A stretch of 33,500 nucleotides of DNA from a virus. Below are positions 7,621-16,043 of this stretch, one piece after another. The translations under genes were made by a program, and so were the position numbers. The stretch lies in the IMG/VR virus record IMGVR_UViG_3300002231_000759, positions 5,416-38,915 of that record, one strand, 5' to 3'. Under the pieces are notes generated by a model. It saw only the letters and a list, made by a program, of their open reading frames with translations, was not told the DNA's origin and did no database searches. The number at the start of each line of letters is the position of its first letter. The stretch's first letter is position 1.

Positions 7621-7900
7621 TGCTTGGAGTTTTATGCCTGTGCAAACAGGGTTTGGAAAATCAGGAGTGCCTGACCACTTGTTCTGCGTTCCAATAGAGA
7701 TCACACCAGAAATGGTAGGAGAAACATATGGGATGTTTGTTGCAGTTGAGGCTAAGCGTTCAAAAAAGACGCCTACTCAAAACCAATACCGGGAGCTAAG
7801 TCTAATTTTGAAGACAGGTGGATTAGGTCTTTACGTGGCTGGGCTCGAAGCGTTGCCACATTTAGAGGCTACATTGAAGGAAAGATTTTGCCAGAAATAA
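7556..7900 (+). CDS. VRR-NUC domain nuclease
   Basis: A 114-residue single-domain nuclease of the PD-(D/E)XK superfamily. The core is visible as GFGKSGVPDHL (32-42, Asp40), VAVEAKRSKK (62-71, Glu65 and Lys67) and TPTQNQ (72-77). VRR-NUC domains act on branched DNA in some proteins and occur alone in many phages, often beside an SNF2-type helicase, as here. The start at 7556 is chosen because CTAGGAG lies 6 bases before it, even though it overlaps the previous gene by 65 bases. It may work with the SNF2 protein on replication or recombination intermediates (inference). Confidence 0.85.
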   Translation: MNEPEKKVKAAIVKLILNIWPDAWSFMPVQTGFGKSGVPDHLFCVPIEITPEMVGETYGMFVAVEAKRSKKTPTQNQYRELSLILKTGGLGLYVAGLEALPHLEATLKERFCQK

Positions 7901-9453
7901 TATCACTACCACAACATAACTCAGTACTAATACCAGCGCAGAAATGTGCTGGACTTAATTTTAATGGATTGAGGTTTGAGCAGACCACATATAAGTTTCA
8001 ACCTTATATTATCTGCGAACATAGTTTAGACCTATGTAGAAAAGCAGCGGCACGTGGTCTTACGATCCACACAGATATTTTAAATAATTATGAGTGGCCT
8101 ACTCGCTACGCAGCGCCGTTCCACCACCAAATGATTACGTCAGATTTTATTTTACGCAACCCTCGCAACTTCGTGTTTAACGATATAGGCACTGGGAAGT
8201 CACTCTCAGTACTTTGGGCAGCAGATTATTTAATGCGCCTCGGCTTGGTTCGACGCGTGCTTATATCAGGCACACTGTCGACGCTCCATGCAGTCTGGAA
8301 GCAAACTATATTTGAGCATATGATGTACCGCACCGCGTGTATTTTGCACGGAACACCGCGTAAACGTGCTCAGATTAAAGAAGACTTCGATTTTTACATT
8401 ATCAACCATGACGGATTAAAAAATCCTGAGTTTCAAAATGCACTTAAGGCACGTGGTGACATTGATATGGTGATCGTAGACGAAGGTGCTATCTTCCGAA
8501 ATCAGAAGACTGATTTATGGTCTGCATGTAATAGTGTGTGTGGCCCAGAGACTGGGAGAGAATTGACATGGATGACAGGATCTCCGATGCCTAACAAGCC
8601 AACTGACGCATGGGCACAAGCACGGATCGTCAATCCTAAGACAGTACCTAGATATTTTAGTCGGTTCCGGTCTCAGACGATGACAAAGTTGACACAGTTT
8701 AAATGGGTGCCGACTCCTGGATGGGAGACCACAGTATATACAAGCTTGAGACCATGTATCCGATATAAACGTGACGAGTGCATAGACCTGCCAGCGATGA
8801 TGGTAGTGGAGCATAAAGTACTTATGTCGAAGCAGCAGAAAGAACTTTACGCCAAGATGAAGGAAGACCTCACTATAGAGATGGACGGAGGTTTAATTAC
8901 TGCCGCGAATGAAGGCGTTAAAATTAGTAAATTATTGCAACTGGCGTGTGGAGCAGTTTATAGCGCGGATGGGTTCCAGCATTTCGTTGATGTACAACCT
9001 AAGTTCGATGAGCTTAAGGCCATTCTTGCAGAGACTGGAGACAAGTTAATTATCTTCGCACCCTTCAAGCATATTATTACGCGGCTTAGATCCTGGTTCA
9101 ATGAAAAAATGCCTGACGTGACGTTTGGTGTGGTCAACGGAGATGTCAGCATGTCAGCAAGAGGGGAGATTTTTCATGATTTTCAAGATGGAGACTTGAA
9201 CGTTATCATTGCACATCCTAAGTCTATGGCTCACGGGCTTACGCTCACAGCATCCAATACGATTCTATGGTGGGGTCCAATCGATGACTATGAAATTTAC
9301 GAGCAGGCAATAGGTAGGATCACACGTCCGGGGCAACTCCGTCACCAATACGTAAAGCATTTAATCTGCTCACAAGCTGAGCAGGCAGTATACAAACGCT
9401 GTAAAAATAAAGAGTCGATGCAAGGACTACTTTTGGATATGATAAGTAATTAA
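7888..9453 (+). CDS. SNF2-family DEAD-like helicase/translocase (TTG start)
   Basis: A 521-residue superfamily 2 ATPase. Q motif-like HHQ (79-81), Walker A NDIGTGKS (Lys104), motif II IVDEGA (Asp198, Glu199), motif III-like MTGSPMPNKP, and motif VI QAIGRITRPGQ (473-483) are all present in order. It should translocate on duplex DNA using ATP and may remodel forks or strip proteins. The start is TTG 7888, with GAAGGAA (7876-7882) as SD, overlapping the VRR-NUC stop by 13 bases; no ATG fits that spacing. Motif II has Gly-Ala in place of the usual Ala-His. Confidence 0.87.
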   Translation: MPEIISLPQHNSVLIPAQKCAGLNFNGLRFEQTTYKFQPYIICEHSLDLCRKAAARGLTIHTDILNNYEWPTRYAAPFHHQMITSDFILRNPRNFVFNDIGTGKSLSVLWAADYLMRLGLVRRVLISGTLSTLHAVWKQTIFEHMMYRTACILHGTPRKRAQIKEDFDFYIINHDGLKNPEFQNALKARGDIDMVIVDEGAIFRNQKTDLWSACNSVCGPETGRELTWMTGSPMPNKPTDAWAQARIVNPKTVPRYFSRFRSQTMTKLTQFKWVPTPGWETTVYTSLRPCIRYKRDECIDLPAMMVVEHKVLMSKQQKELYAKMKEDLTIEMDGGLITAANEGVKISKLLQLACGAVYSADGFQHFVDVQPKFDELKAILAETGDKLIIFAPFKHIITRLRSWFNEKMPDVTFGVVNGDVSMSARGEIFHDFQDGDLNVIIAHPKSMAHGLTLTASNTILWWGPIDDYEIYEQAIGRITRPGQLRHQYVKHLICSQAEQAVYKRCKNKESMQGLLLDMISN

Positions 9454-9456
9454 TAC

Positions 9457-9491
9457 TTGACAGTTTCGGTAACTCAGATACACTTTATAAC
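9457..9491 (+). promoter_or_regulatory. Sigma70-type promoter for 9523-12005 operon
   Basis: A perfect TTGACA lies at 9457-9462, four bases after the helicase stop. Possible -10 boxes are TACACT (9479-9484, 16-base spacer) and the stronger but distant TATAAC (9486-9491, 23-base spacer). This is the only larger gap in the replication arm, and it precedes a gene with its own SD (AGGA 9511-9514). The TTG of the -35 box can be read as a start codon but need not be one. Confidence 0.55.
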
Positions 9492-9522
9492 TCACCAGCA
9501 ACAGAAATTTAGGACCAATACT

Positions 9523-10032
9523 ATGGACTACACAATTGAGCAGTTGCTCAAGACGTATGTTGGACTCCGAGACGAAGTATCAGACTTGGAGAAAACATTT
9601 AAACGCGCTAAGAGTGATAAACAAACACTCATGGCCAAGATAGAACTGCTACTTAGAGATAAGTGCGAAGAGTTAGGCGTAGACAATGTATCTGCAGGTG
9701 GGTTAACTGCTTATTCGTCAACAAAAGATCGTGTATCGATCAGTAGCAAGGATACCTTCGCACAGTTTCTCGTCAAGTCGATGCTTACAAATCTACAACC
9801 TCATATGTACTTCACTGAGGACGGAGGAACATTTAACGACTTCGGAGAGGTAACGCTACAAGAACACGTAGACGCTGTGCTGTCTGAAGGTACTTTGGAG
9901 CTACTAACGCTTTCAGCAAATAAAACAAACTGCAAAGCATACATGGACGAGCATGAAGGTCTCATGCCAGATGGTGTATCATACGCGTCCGAAAATGTTA
10001 TTACTGTACGTAAAGGTCGAGGTAAAAAATGA
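9523..10032 (+). CDS. Hypothetical phage protein, N-terminal coiled coil
   Basis: A 169-residue protein, taking ATG 9523 with AGGA 8 bases upstream; a TTG start at 9457 would place the promoter -35 box inside the gene. Residues 1-55 form a charged helix (MDYTIEQLLKTYVGLRDEV and onward), likely a coiled coil. The C-terminal half ends NKTNCKAYMDEHEG, LMPDGVSY and NVITVRKGRG. This layout matches, from memory, a widespread phage protein family ending L-P-x-G-v...t-V-R-R, usually found near replication and single-strand-binding genes, without known function. ATGA overlap at 10029 couples it to the next gene. Confidence 0.65.
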   Translation: MDYTIEQLLKTYVGLRDEVSDLEKTFKRAKSDKQTLMAKIELLLRDKCEELGVDNVSAGGLTAYSSTKDRVSISSKDTFAQFLVKSMLTNLQPHMYFTEDGGTFNDFGEVTLQEHVDAVLSEGTLELLTLSANKTNCKAYMDEHEGLMPDGVSYASENVITVRKGRGKK

Positions 10033-10964
10033 CAGATAATCTCCCATCCATATTTGAGAGTACCACTCCTGGAGCGGTCCCAGAACATCTAAAGCAATAT
10101 CAAGATGAATCAGCTGGTTCGTTAGTGACAGGTTTTGTAGGACTTCCATCGTTATCAATCCGTGGAAAACAGTTCCACTATGAGAAAGACGGTGTAGAAG
10201 TGACAGTACCAGCAGGCACCGCAGCCCAAGTCGTAATCTTAGCTGCAGATCCTGCACAAGGAGTTGCCAAGGCTTGGTATACAGACGCTTATAGTTCGGG
10301 TGACGCTGCGCCTCCTGACTGCGCCTCTAGCAACGGGATTACACCGGATGCGTTCTATACTTCCCCTGTATGCAAAAGTTGCACAGCGTGCCCTAAGAAC
10401 GCATTTGGCAGTGGTACGAACGCAGCAGGCAACGCCACGGCAGGCAAAGCGTGTAGCGACTATAAAAATCTATTTGTAGTTCTTGCAGACTCGTTAAACG
10501 GATCTATCTACTCGCTGAGAGTACCTGCTACAAGCCTAAAAGAGCTTAGTCGGTTCGGCAAGGAGTTGGGTGCCCATAAAATGCCTATGCACGTGGTTAG
10601 AACACAGTTGACATTTGCAGACACTGAGCACCCGCAACTTATTTTCACGCCTATCGGAACATTGTCCGAAGTGGACGCAGCTAACGTTGACAAACGTAGT
10701 AAGTCTACAGAGTTGTTGATGTCGCTGCCCAGCCAAAACCAAACCAAGCCACCAGCAGAGCCTACAGTAGCGACTATTGAACCACCTCCAGAAACTACAG
10801 CGCTGCCTCCACCTCCTGGAGCCATGCCATCACCACCTCCAGCCGCCGATGAGAAAATAATGACTGAAAAAGCAGGCGGCGCTACGTACGAGTCATTTAT
10901 AGAAAATGGATGGACCGACGAACAAATGATCGAAGCTAATTACTTAATAGACACCCTATCTTAA
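10029..10964 (+). CDS. Cys-rich phage protein, candidate DNA-binding/SSB role, GWT motif at C terminus
   Basis: A 311-residue protein. The centre has a cysteine arrangement D-C98-A-S-S-N-G, C115-x-x-C118-x-x-C121-P-K-N-A-F-G-S and K-A-C142, likely binding zinc or an Fe-S cluster; I recall the same C-S-S-x-x-G / C-x-x-C-P-x-N-x-F-G-S layout in other phage proteins of unknown function near replication genes. A long Pro-rich linker (about 236-280) leads to a C-terminal motif TYESFIENGWTDEQMIEANY. That motif recurs twice in the next protein. A role as a single-strand DNA-binding or replication accessory protein is inferred from position alone. Confidence 0.55.
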   Translation: MTDNLPSIFESTTPGAVPEHLKQYQDESAGSLVTGFVGLPSLSIRGKQFHYEKDGVEVTVPAGTAAQVVILAADPAQGVAKAWYTDAYSSGDAAPPDCASSNGITPDAFYTSPVCKSCTACPKNAFGSGTNAAGNATAGKACSDYKNLFVVLADSLNGSIYSLRVPATSLKELSRFGKELGAHKMPMHVVRTQLTFADTEHPQLIFTPIGTLSEVDAANVDKRSKSTELLMSLPSQNQTKPPAEPTVATIEPPPETTALPPPPGAMPSPPPAADEKIMTEKAGGATYESFIENGWTDEQMIEANYLIDTLS

Positions 10965-10974
10965 GGAGCACTAC

Positions 10975-11808
10975 ATGAGTACCATTGACATTATCACTCA
11001 AGTTCAAGCATCGTTACGCGTTGCAGATAAGCTACTAAGCGAATACGCTGCGCACTTAACTGCAAACCCACCTGAATCAGAAGCAGCACTCGAAGAAGTC
11101 GCAGAGACAGCTACAGCGCCGATCGAAGATCCTGCACCTCAAAGCACCCCAGAAGACCGCGACGTCCGCGCCTCGGATACGCGCATGGAGTTGGAGCCTA
11201 CAGAAGCGATGGGCAAATTCTCGATCCAAGACTACCGCAACAACGGCTGGACAGAAGCCCAGTTATTGGCAGAAGGTCTGGTGCGAGAAGTGGCAGTCCC
11301 TATTGAAGAGCCTACGCACAAAATGACTGCATTGGCGAACGGCGCTTCATATGAGCAGTACGTTAAATCAGGGTGGTCGCATCAGCAAATGCTTGACGGC
11401 GGTATTGTGGAGCCAGACTCTGTTGATACACCGCCAGCACCTGAAGCACCCGAACTCGCAGTGAGTGAGTGGCCGAAGAAAGACGGCGACGAGTGGATAG
11501 ATTCTGCAGGGGATGTATGGAACCCATCATCACACAGCAGATCGAAAAACATGGATAAAGGATTCCCACCAAGTGTTACTAAGAGCGGTGTGTTTAAGAA
11601 GCGTAAAGGTCAAGTGGCCTCAGTAGCACCTGCAGCACCAGCACCTGCAGCACCAGCACCTGCAGCACCAGCACCTGCAGCACCAGCACCTGCAGCACTA
11701 GCACCTGCAGCACTAGCACCTGCAGCACCAGCACCTGCGGCACCAAGCGGCACTGACGAGCCGTTGGACGAGGAGCTTGCAGCGATCGTAAAAGGATTTA
11801 ACGCGTAA
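10975..11808 (+). CDS. Replication-region protein with two GWT motifs and Ala-Pro repeats
   Basis: A 277-residue protein behind a strong SD (AAGGAG). It has a short helical N terminus, two copies of a GWT-type motif (FSIQDYRNNGWTEAQLLAEG and ASYEQYVKSGWSHQQMLDGG), then a segment DEWIDSAGDVWNP, SSHSRSK and SGVFKKRKG. The latter resembles a phage motif I know as D-x-x-G-x-x-W-[DN]-x-[RP]-x-H-[AS]...G-x-[WF]-[RK]-x-[RK]-[RK]-G. An Ala-Pro tract (about 218-257) follows, encoded by a 15-base tandem repeat, and the acidic C terminus DEPLDEELAAIVKGFNA resembles the exposed tails by which SSB-type proteins recruit partners. Function is unknown. Confidence 0.6.
   Translation: MSTIDIITQVQASLRVADKLLSEYAAHLTANPPESEAALEEVAETATAPIEDPAPQSTPEDRDVRASDTRMELEPTEAMGKFSIQDYRNNGWTEAQLLAEGLVREVAVPIEEPTHKMTALANGASYEQYVKSGWSHQQMLDGGIVEPDSVDTPPAPEAPELAVSEWPKKDGDEWIDSAGDVWNPSSHSRSKNMDKGFPPSVTKSGVFKKRKGQVASVAPAAPAPAAPAPAAPAPAAPAPAALAPAALAPAAPAPAAPSGTDEPLDEELAAIVKGFNA
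11626..11745 (+). repeat. 15-bp tandem repeat, 8 copies (Ala-Pro tract)
   Basis: The unit GCACCTGCAGCACCA repeats eight times. Copies 5 and 6 end in CTA (Pro to Leu) and copy 8 has CTGCGG. Each unit encodes A-P-A-A-P. The near-identity of copies suggests recent expansion and possible length variation between relatives. Confidence 0.95.
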
Positions 11809-12005
11809 TGCGGTCTACATCATACAAAGAACTTGCTGACTTAGAGGTTGTCCGAGAACGTTGTGGACTCCTCCAAAGTGACGTCGCCTCGATGCTTGAT
11901 ATATCGCCTCAATCTTATTCAAGACTAATGGCGCAACTCAACTCGAAAGGGCCTCACGCGTTGGGATATGATTTGGATATAGCCGTGCAAAAAGTTAGGA
12001 ATTAA
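11808..12005 (+). CDS. Small XRE-like helix-turn-helix protein
   Basis: A 65-residue protein whose ATG overlaps the previous stop (TAATG). Residues 12-42 (LEVVRERCGLLQSDVASML and DISPQSYSRLM) fit a helix-turn-helix of the XRE/Cro type: a helix, the turn after MLDIS, and a recognition helix SPQSYSRLM. It is the only candidate transcription factor in the window and sits at the end of the early arm, suitable for timing the early-to-late switch. No operator can be assigned. Confidence 0.6.
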   Translation: MRSTSYKELADLEVVRERCGLLQSDVASMLDISPQSYSRLMAQLNSKGPHALGYDLDIAVQKVRN

Positions 12006-12006
12006 G

Positions 12007-12157
12007 TTAACGAGAAAGCTTAAAAGTTACTACGTTAAACCCTATCACTAATTGGACTCGACGTTGCATCTCTGCCACGTCTGCTTCATCTCCAAGTACC
12101 CCTGCCCTGCTTGACCATGTTCTTCAACGTGGTCTTGCTAGGCTTCCATGTTGGCAC
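12007..12157 (-). CDS. Small hypothetical protein, 49 aa, frame break at G4 run
   Basis: Downstream of the giant virion gene the - strand is open in two frames. The first reads VPTWKPSKTTLKNMVKQG from a GTG at 12157; the second reads VLGDEADVAEMQRRVQLV then IGFNVVTFKLSR and stops at 12007. They join if the C4/G4 run at 12099-12102 has one base less. An internal ATG (Met14) is an alternative start. The reading depends on the inferred indel, so it is tentative. Its end lies one base from the stop of the convergent HTH gene. Confidence 0.4.
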
Positions 12158-12158
12158 C

Positions 12159-15100
12159 TCACCAGCCGATCAGTGCATCGATATTGCCTTGGTTAACTCT
12201 CGTAGATTTAAGCATAGATCTAATATCTTCCTCAGCGACATCCGCCTTCGCAGCTGCTTTTACGATCTTAATCATCTGCTTAAATGCTTTTTCTTTAGCG
12301 TTTCTGGTGCGCTTGTATGCATCCTGCAAGTCTGATTCAGTCACAATATTAGGGTCTCGCATTTGTCGCTTTAAGATGCTTCCTGCACTTCGACTTATAT
12401 CGTTGAACTCGTACGCTCGAAACTTTAACGACACACGAGGATCAAAAGTTGTCACTCGCATACCTACAGCGCCAAGTGCTTCTGACTGAACTGAATAGAC
12501 CTGACCTGATGGACTTCTCTCACCTTTATAGGCTTTATAAAATCGGTTGCCAACACCAACAAAACCTGGGTCCAATGTGGTAGCTAGATACTTTAATATC
12601 TCTTGCGTTTTCTTCGCGTCTGATTCAGCAGGGTTGTATACCTGCGCGCCTGATGGCTTCCTGTTTTTATATGTATCAACAGCCGCACCAAACATAATAT
12701 CTCTGCCAACAAAAGGTGCGAACGTCTCCTCCATCGCGGAGCCAAACGCCTCTGCTAAATCTATTTGACCATCTTTAGCTCTGAGAAGAGCATTAATAGG
12801 TCGCTTAAGCATGTTATAAGGGTCGATAAACGATAGATCTATAAACTCTATGTTTCCGTCAGCATCGTGTCCCATTGGAAGTATATTAGAGTTACGGTTC
12901 CAAGGTGCTGAGAGTAATCTGATAGCCTCCTCATCGTCGTCATCGAGTCCTAGAGCTGCGAACGCGGCCAGCTGCAACGCATAAATACTTGCGCCAGCTC
13001 CTATGATCCCACCTATTTTATGTCGTGCATACTCTGGGTGTTCTGCGTAGTCATTGGCTATAGCTTTCCACTTATTTGCCGTAGTGCGAATGATCTCAGC
13101 CGAAAACGTAGGGAACGTACTTACGACAACGTTCTGACGAAGCCACTTAACACCTAACCCTGTTAGAGAATATGTTGGGTACTCATCACGAATCTTATCT
13201 GCTGCGTCTTGTTCGATACGGTCCAGTAACTTTTTTGCGTCAGCTTTAATCTTCATACTGACGCCTTCAGCCTGTGCATCCTTTAAAAGTTGTTGGTCTT
13301 CAGTTGAAAGCTTCTTATCTATGATCAAACGAACTTCATTATCCCAGCCGACCATTTTCCAAAAATCGTCACCGAATCTGTATAAAGTCTCCGCGAGTTT
13401 TATCGTATTTTGAACGCCAGTTACAACTGGGTTATCAAACTTTTCTAGAAAAATATCAAAGTTTGAATCCGCTAAGTTATCCATAAACTCGCCTGCGTGA
13501 ACCGCATCGTGCATAACCCCTAGTTTAACTAGTTTCAGTATATGCTGATGCCGCTCTTCTCGGGTTCTTAGTCTGAGCTGTCCACCCTCAGACTTCCAGC
13601 CAGTGCCATGACCTACTAGAGCTTTTCCATCTTTCTGTACAAGCATAATCCGGCTTACAGCGCCAGCCCAATCATAATGCCCAGCGCCTACCGCAAACAA
13701 AGCACCTGATAAAAAGTTGCGTGACGTCGTAACTGGAGACAGCACAGTCTTGCCAAACTTTACTGCGCCGTTAATAAGCACCGCCTTACGCATCAAGGGG
13801 GAGAAATTATTCTTATGTAGTATATCCTCAAGTGCCAAGTTGATATCTTTATCGATCGACATACCACTAAGAGGCGCGTAGGACGTATCCGTCTTAGACG
13901 CTATAGTGTCGAACTCTCTATCTATAGGCTCATGCCCTTCTTTCCACAGCCAATTTTCTTCTTTGGAGGTGCCAATATCTTTTAACTTATTCAAGAACCT
14001 TTCGTTGTAGACTAAGTTACTTAACAGCGTAGCTGATTTCGTATACATAGCTCCAATTTCTTCGTATTCTCCAAGCAGCGCTTTCACTTCAGGTGCTAAG
14101 GCTTCGTTTTTCTTTTTTAAAATACTAAAGTCACGCTGACCTACTTTATGCTCTTTAATGTATCCAGACAGCTTGTCGTACGCAGTGCCTTTCTCAATCA
14201 CACTCCGCATAGTTCGCCACGCTTTTTCGTGGGCAGCCTCTGCGTTGATCCCAGGCATGATCTTTGTGACATCGTCAATAAAATCTTGGTGCCTGTCAGC
14301 TTGGTTGTTCAACACTTCAATACTCGCCACTACGTTGTCGAACGCAGCTTGAGCCTTCGCATCTAAGCCACTTCGGACTGCAGCCAGAGCTTCTTGTGAT
14401 GGGTTAGGTGTATGCAACAACGCAACCACTTCTGGATCTAACTTAGCTTCGTTTGTCTTAAGCGACTTCTGAAGTTTTTGTTCATAAATTCTGCGTTTAA
14501 AATACATCGTGGCTGCGTCTTGAGTCGTGTCGTCAACCTGAGACGCCCAGTCCTTTACGTCGAACGCTTTGTACGATGCATGTAAATATCTACCAAGTTT
14601 ACTCCTAATAGTCTCTTGAAGTTCTTGTCGTTGGAGTACCAATTCAATTCTAGGCAACAAGCTTGCAGGTACGTCTGCTATCAGATCCTCAATATCTTCA
14701 TAGGTGGTGTTTGGATTCATAAGCACTTCGACAACTTCAGGGTGTTTATCTGCCATCGAGTCCAGCACATCATCGATCGTCACTTGAACATTTTTAATGT
14801 ACTCGTTCGACAAATAATCTATCTGGTATCGCATCATCTTTAAGTCAGCTTGGATATCTTCAGATAGTGAAGACATAGCATCTTCGTCTCCTTGAAGTGC
14901 CGCTACAAGTGTCTTATTAACTTCAGGAGAAACGCGCTTTAATTTTGTAGCGCCGTACTTTTCAGCAACGTCCTTAGTTAATTCTGATAGTCTATAAGCC
15001 TGCTCTCTCTCCTCAACGTTAATATCCGTGTCCCGATCGATCTTAGCTCTGAACGTTTTGTCGGACAGCAAACTTTGAGCTAACATAACGCGTTTGCGCA

Positions 15101-15677
15101 TTTTACTAATTTTCTGTTTATTAGTTTTAGACCTACCACCAAGCGTAGACTTGACACCAGTTGATTGCGGCCAAACAACATTGTCTTTTTTGTTTATCCT
15201 TTTTGATGGTGGCACGTATGGCGGACCTCCAGGTGGGCCTTTTGGAGGTTCTTTAGGAGGCTTGACATCTTTTCCTAATTTAGTAGTAGTTGCAGACGCG
15301 CCAACTTTAGGTGGCACCACCATAGAGCCTTCAAGTGGTTCTATAGTAGACTTAGGTTCCACTGTTTGTGACGCTTCGCTCGTTCCTCCGACAACTTCCT
15401 GAGTCTGTGCTGGCGGTGTCGGTTGCTCCAATTTTGACGTATTTGTCGTTGCTGCAAGCGGCGTGGTCTCATCGCGTACCCTCTTAACGGTTACGCCTTG
15501 ACGCTCTACTTTACTGACGATGTCAGAAAGATCAGCATCAAGACTATTAATGTACATGTTAACAGCTTCTATATCAGACACACCTTGATCTTTATATTTA
15601 TTGATTTTAGCGATGTCTGACTTATTTAAGTCTTTACCTCTACGTTCAAACTTTTTTATACATCTAGCCAAGCTCAT
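12159..15677 (-). CDS. Giant polyvalent virion protein, likely ejected/internal
   Basis: A 1172-residue protein, ATG overlapping the previous stop (TAATG). The N terminus MSLARCIKKFERRGKD resembles the start of other phage large polyvalent proteins. A Thr/Pro-rich linker contains KEPPKGPPGGPPYVPPSKR (142-160), followed by long helical regions. A segment FGKTVLSPVTTSRNFLSGAL and, near residues 885-910, the hydrophobic GGIIGAGASIYALQLAAF may insert into membranes. Then APWNRNSNILPM...GNIEFIDLSFIDPYNMLKRP matches, from memory, a signature of ejected internal proteins in podovirus-like phages. I infer a role in DNA delivery, like T7 gp15/gp16. No lytic transglycosylase motif is visible. Confidence 0.65.
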   Translation of the reverse strand: MSLARCIKKFERRGKDLNKSDIAKINKYKDQGVSDIEAVNMYINSLDADLSDIVSKVERQGVTVKRVRDETTPLAATTNTSKLEQPTPPAQTQEVVGGTSEASQTVEPKSTIEPLEGSMVVPPKVGASATTTKLGKDVKPPKEPPKGPPGGPPYVPPSKRINKKDNVVWPQSTGVKSTLGGRSKTNKQKISKMRKRVMLAQSLLSDKTFRAKIDRDTDINVEEREQAYRLSELTKDVAEKYGATKLKRVSPEVNKTLVAALQGDEDAMSSLSEDIQADLKMMRYQIDYLSNEYIKNVQVTIDDVLDSMADKHPEVVEVLMNPNTTYEDIEDLIADVPASLLPRIELVLQRQELQETIRSKLGRYLHASYKAFDVKDWASQVDDTTQDAATMYFKRRIYEQKLQKSLKTNEAKLDPEVVALLHTPNPSQEALAAVRSGLDAKAQAAFDNVVASIEVLNNQADRHQDFIDDVTKIMPGINAEAAHEKAWRTMRSVIEKGTAYDKLSGYIKEHKVGQRDFSILKKKNEALAPEVKALLGEYEEIGAMYTKSATLLSNLVYNERFLNKLKDIGTSKEENWLWKEGHEPIDREFDTIASKTDTSYAPLSGMSIDKDINLALEDILHKNNFSPLMRKAVLINGAVKFGKTVLSPVTTSRNFLSGALFAVGAGHYDWAGAVSRIMLVQKDGKALVGHGTGWKSEGGQLRLRTREERHQHILKLVKLGVMHDAVHAGEFMDNLADSNFDIFLEKFDNPVVTGVQNTIKLAETLYRFGDDFWKMVGWDNEVRLIIDKKLSTEDQQLLKDAQAEGVSMKIKADAKKLLDRIEQDAADKIRDEYPTYSLTGLGVKWLRQNVVVSTFPTFSAEIIRTTANKWKAIANDYAEHPEYARHKIGGIIGAGASIYALQLAAFAALGLDDDDEEAIRLLSAPWNRNSNILPMGHDADGNIEFIDLSFIDPYNMLKRPINALLRAKDGQIDLAEAFGSAMEETFAPFVGRDIMFGAAVDTYKNRKPSGAQVYNPAESDAKKTQEILKYLATTLDPGFVGVGNRFYKAYKGERSPSGQVYSVQSEALGAVGMRVTTFDPRVSLKFRAYEFNDISRSAGSILKRQMRDPNIVTESDLQDAYKRTRNAKEKAFKQMIKIVKAAAKADVAEEDIRSMLKSTRVNQGNIDALIGW

Positions 15678-16042
15678 TAATCGACTTCCTCTAGGAATGC
15701 AGCAATGATCATTAAGATTTCTTCGTCCTCGCGTAAAATGCGCGTATGTAGTTTAAAGTCTGGCGCACTACTTCCACCGCGTAAGTTGCTATCCGTCGCC
15801 GTAACTTCAACACCATCTCCGTTATAGTAGTCCGATGCGTAGTAGTTACTTTGGTAATGGTTGGACGTATAGTAAAAATCGTCGTTCGCAGCAACTGCAC
15901 CATCGCCATTGTAATGATCACTAGCGTAGTGGTTACTTTGATAGTGGTCAGCGGTGTAATAGAAATTATCTCCGGCAACCGCGCCTTGCGTATAGTGGTT
16001 GGACGCGTAAACATTACTTGCATAAAAATTTGACCCGTACAC
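15677..16042 (-). CDS. Tyr/Asn-rich tail-associated protein, GTG start
   Basis: A 121-residue protein from GTG 16042, directly behind the previous stop (TAATGTG). It is rich in Tyr, Asn and Ser, with SNHY/SDHY steps, and carries two copies of a 29-residue unit (from FYYTADHYQSNHYASDHYNG to FYYTSNHYQSNYYASDYYNG). The C terminus LREDEEILMIIAAFLEEVD is hydrophobic-acidic. Low-complexity Y/N/S proteins of this kind occur among phage tail fibres and adhesins. An ATG at 16044 opens another frame of 110 codons with an implausible Thr/Arg-rich product. Confidence 0.55.
   Translation of the reverse strand: MYGSNFYASNVYASNHYTQGAVAGDNFYYTADHYQSNHYASDHYNGDGAVAANDDFYYTSNHYQSNYYASDYYNGDGVEVTATDSNLRGGSSAPDFKLHTRILREDEEILMIIAAFLEEVD
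15788..15963 (-). repeat. 87-bp tandem duplication (29-residue unit)
   Basis: The FYYT codons of the two copies lie 87 bases apart (F codons at 15964-15962 and 15877-15875). Similarity is clear at the protein level and partial in DNA, so the duplication is not recent. Confidence 0.7.
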
Positions 16043-16043
16043 A

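Noticed and set aside
11626-11745. Regular repeats that could suggest a CRISPR array
   Set aside because: The units are 15 bases with no spacers and lie in frame inside a gene. No CRISPR array is present in the window.
12111-12489. Two + strand ORFs facing the end of the giant virion gene
   Set aside because: They are antisense shadows of a long, well-supported - strand gene and lack an SD sequence.
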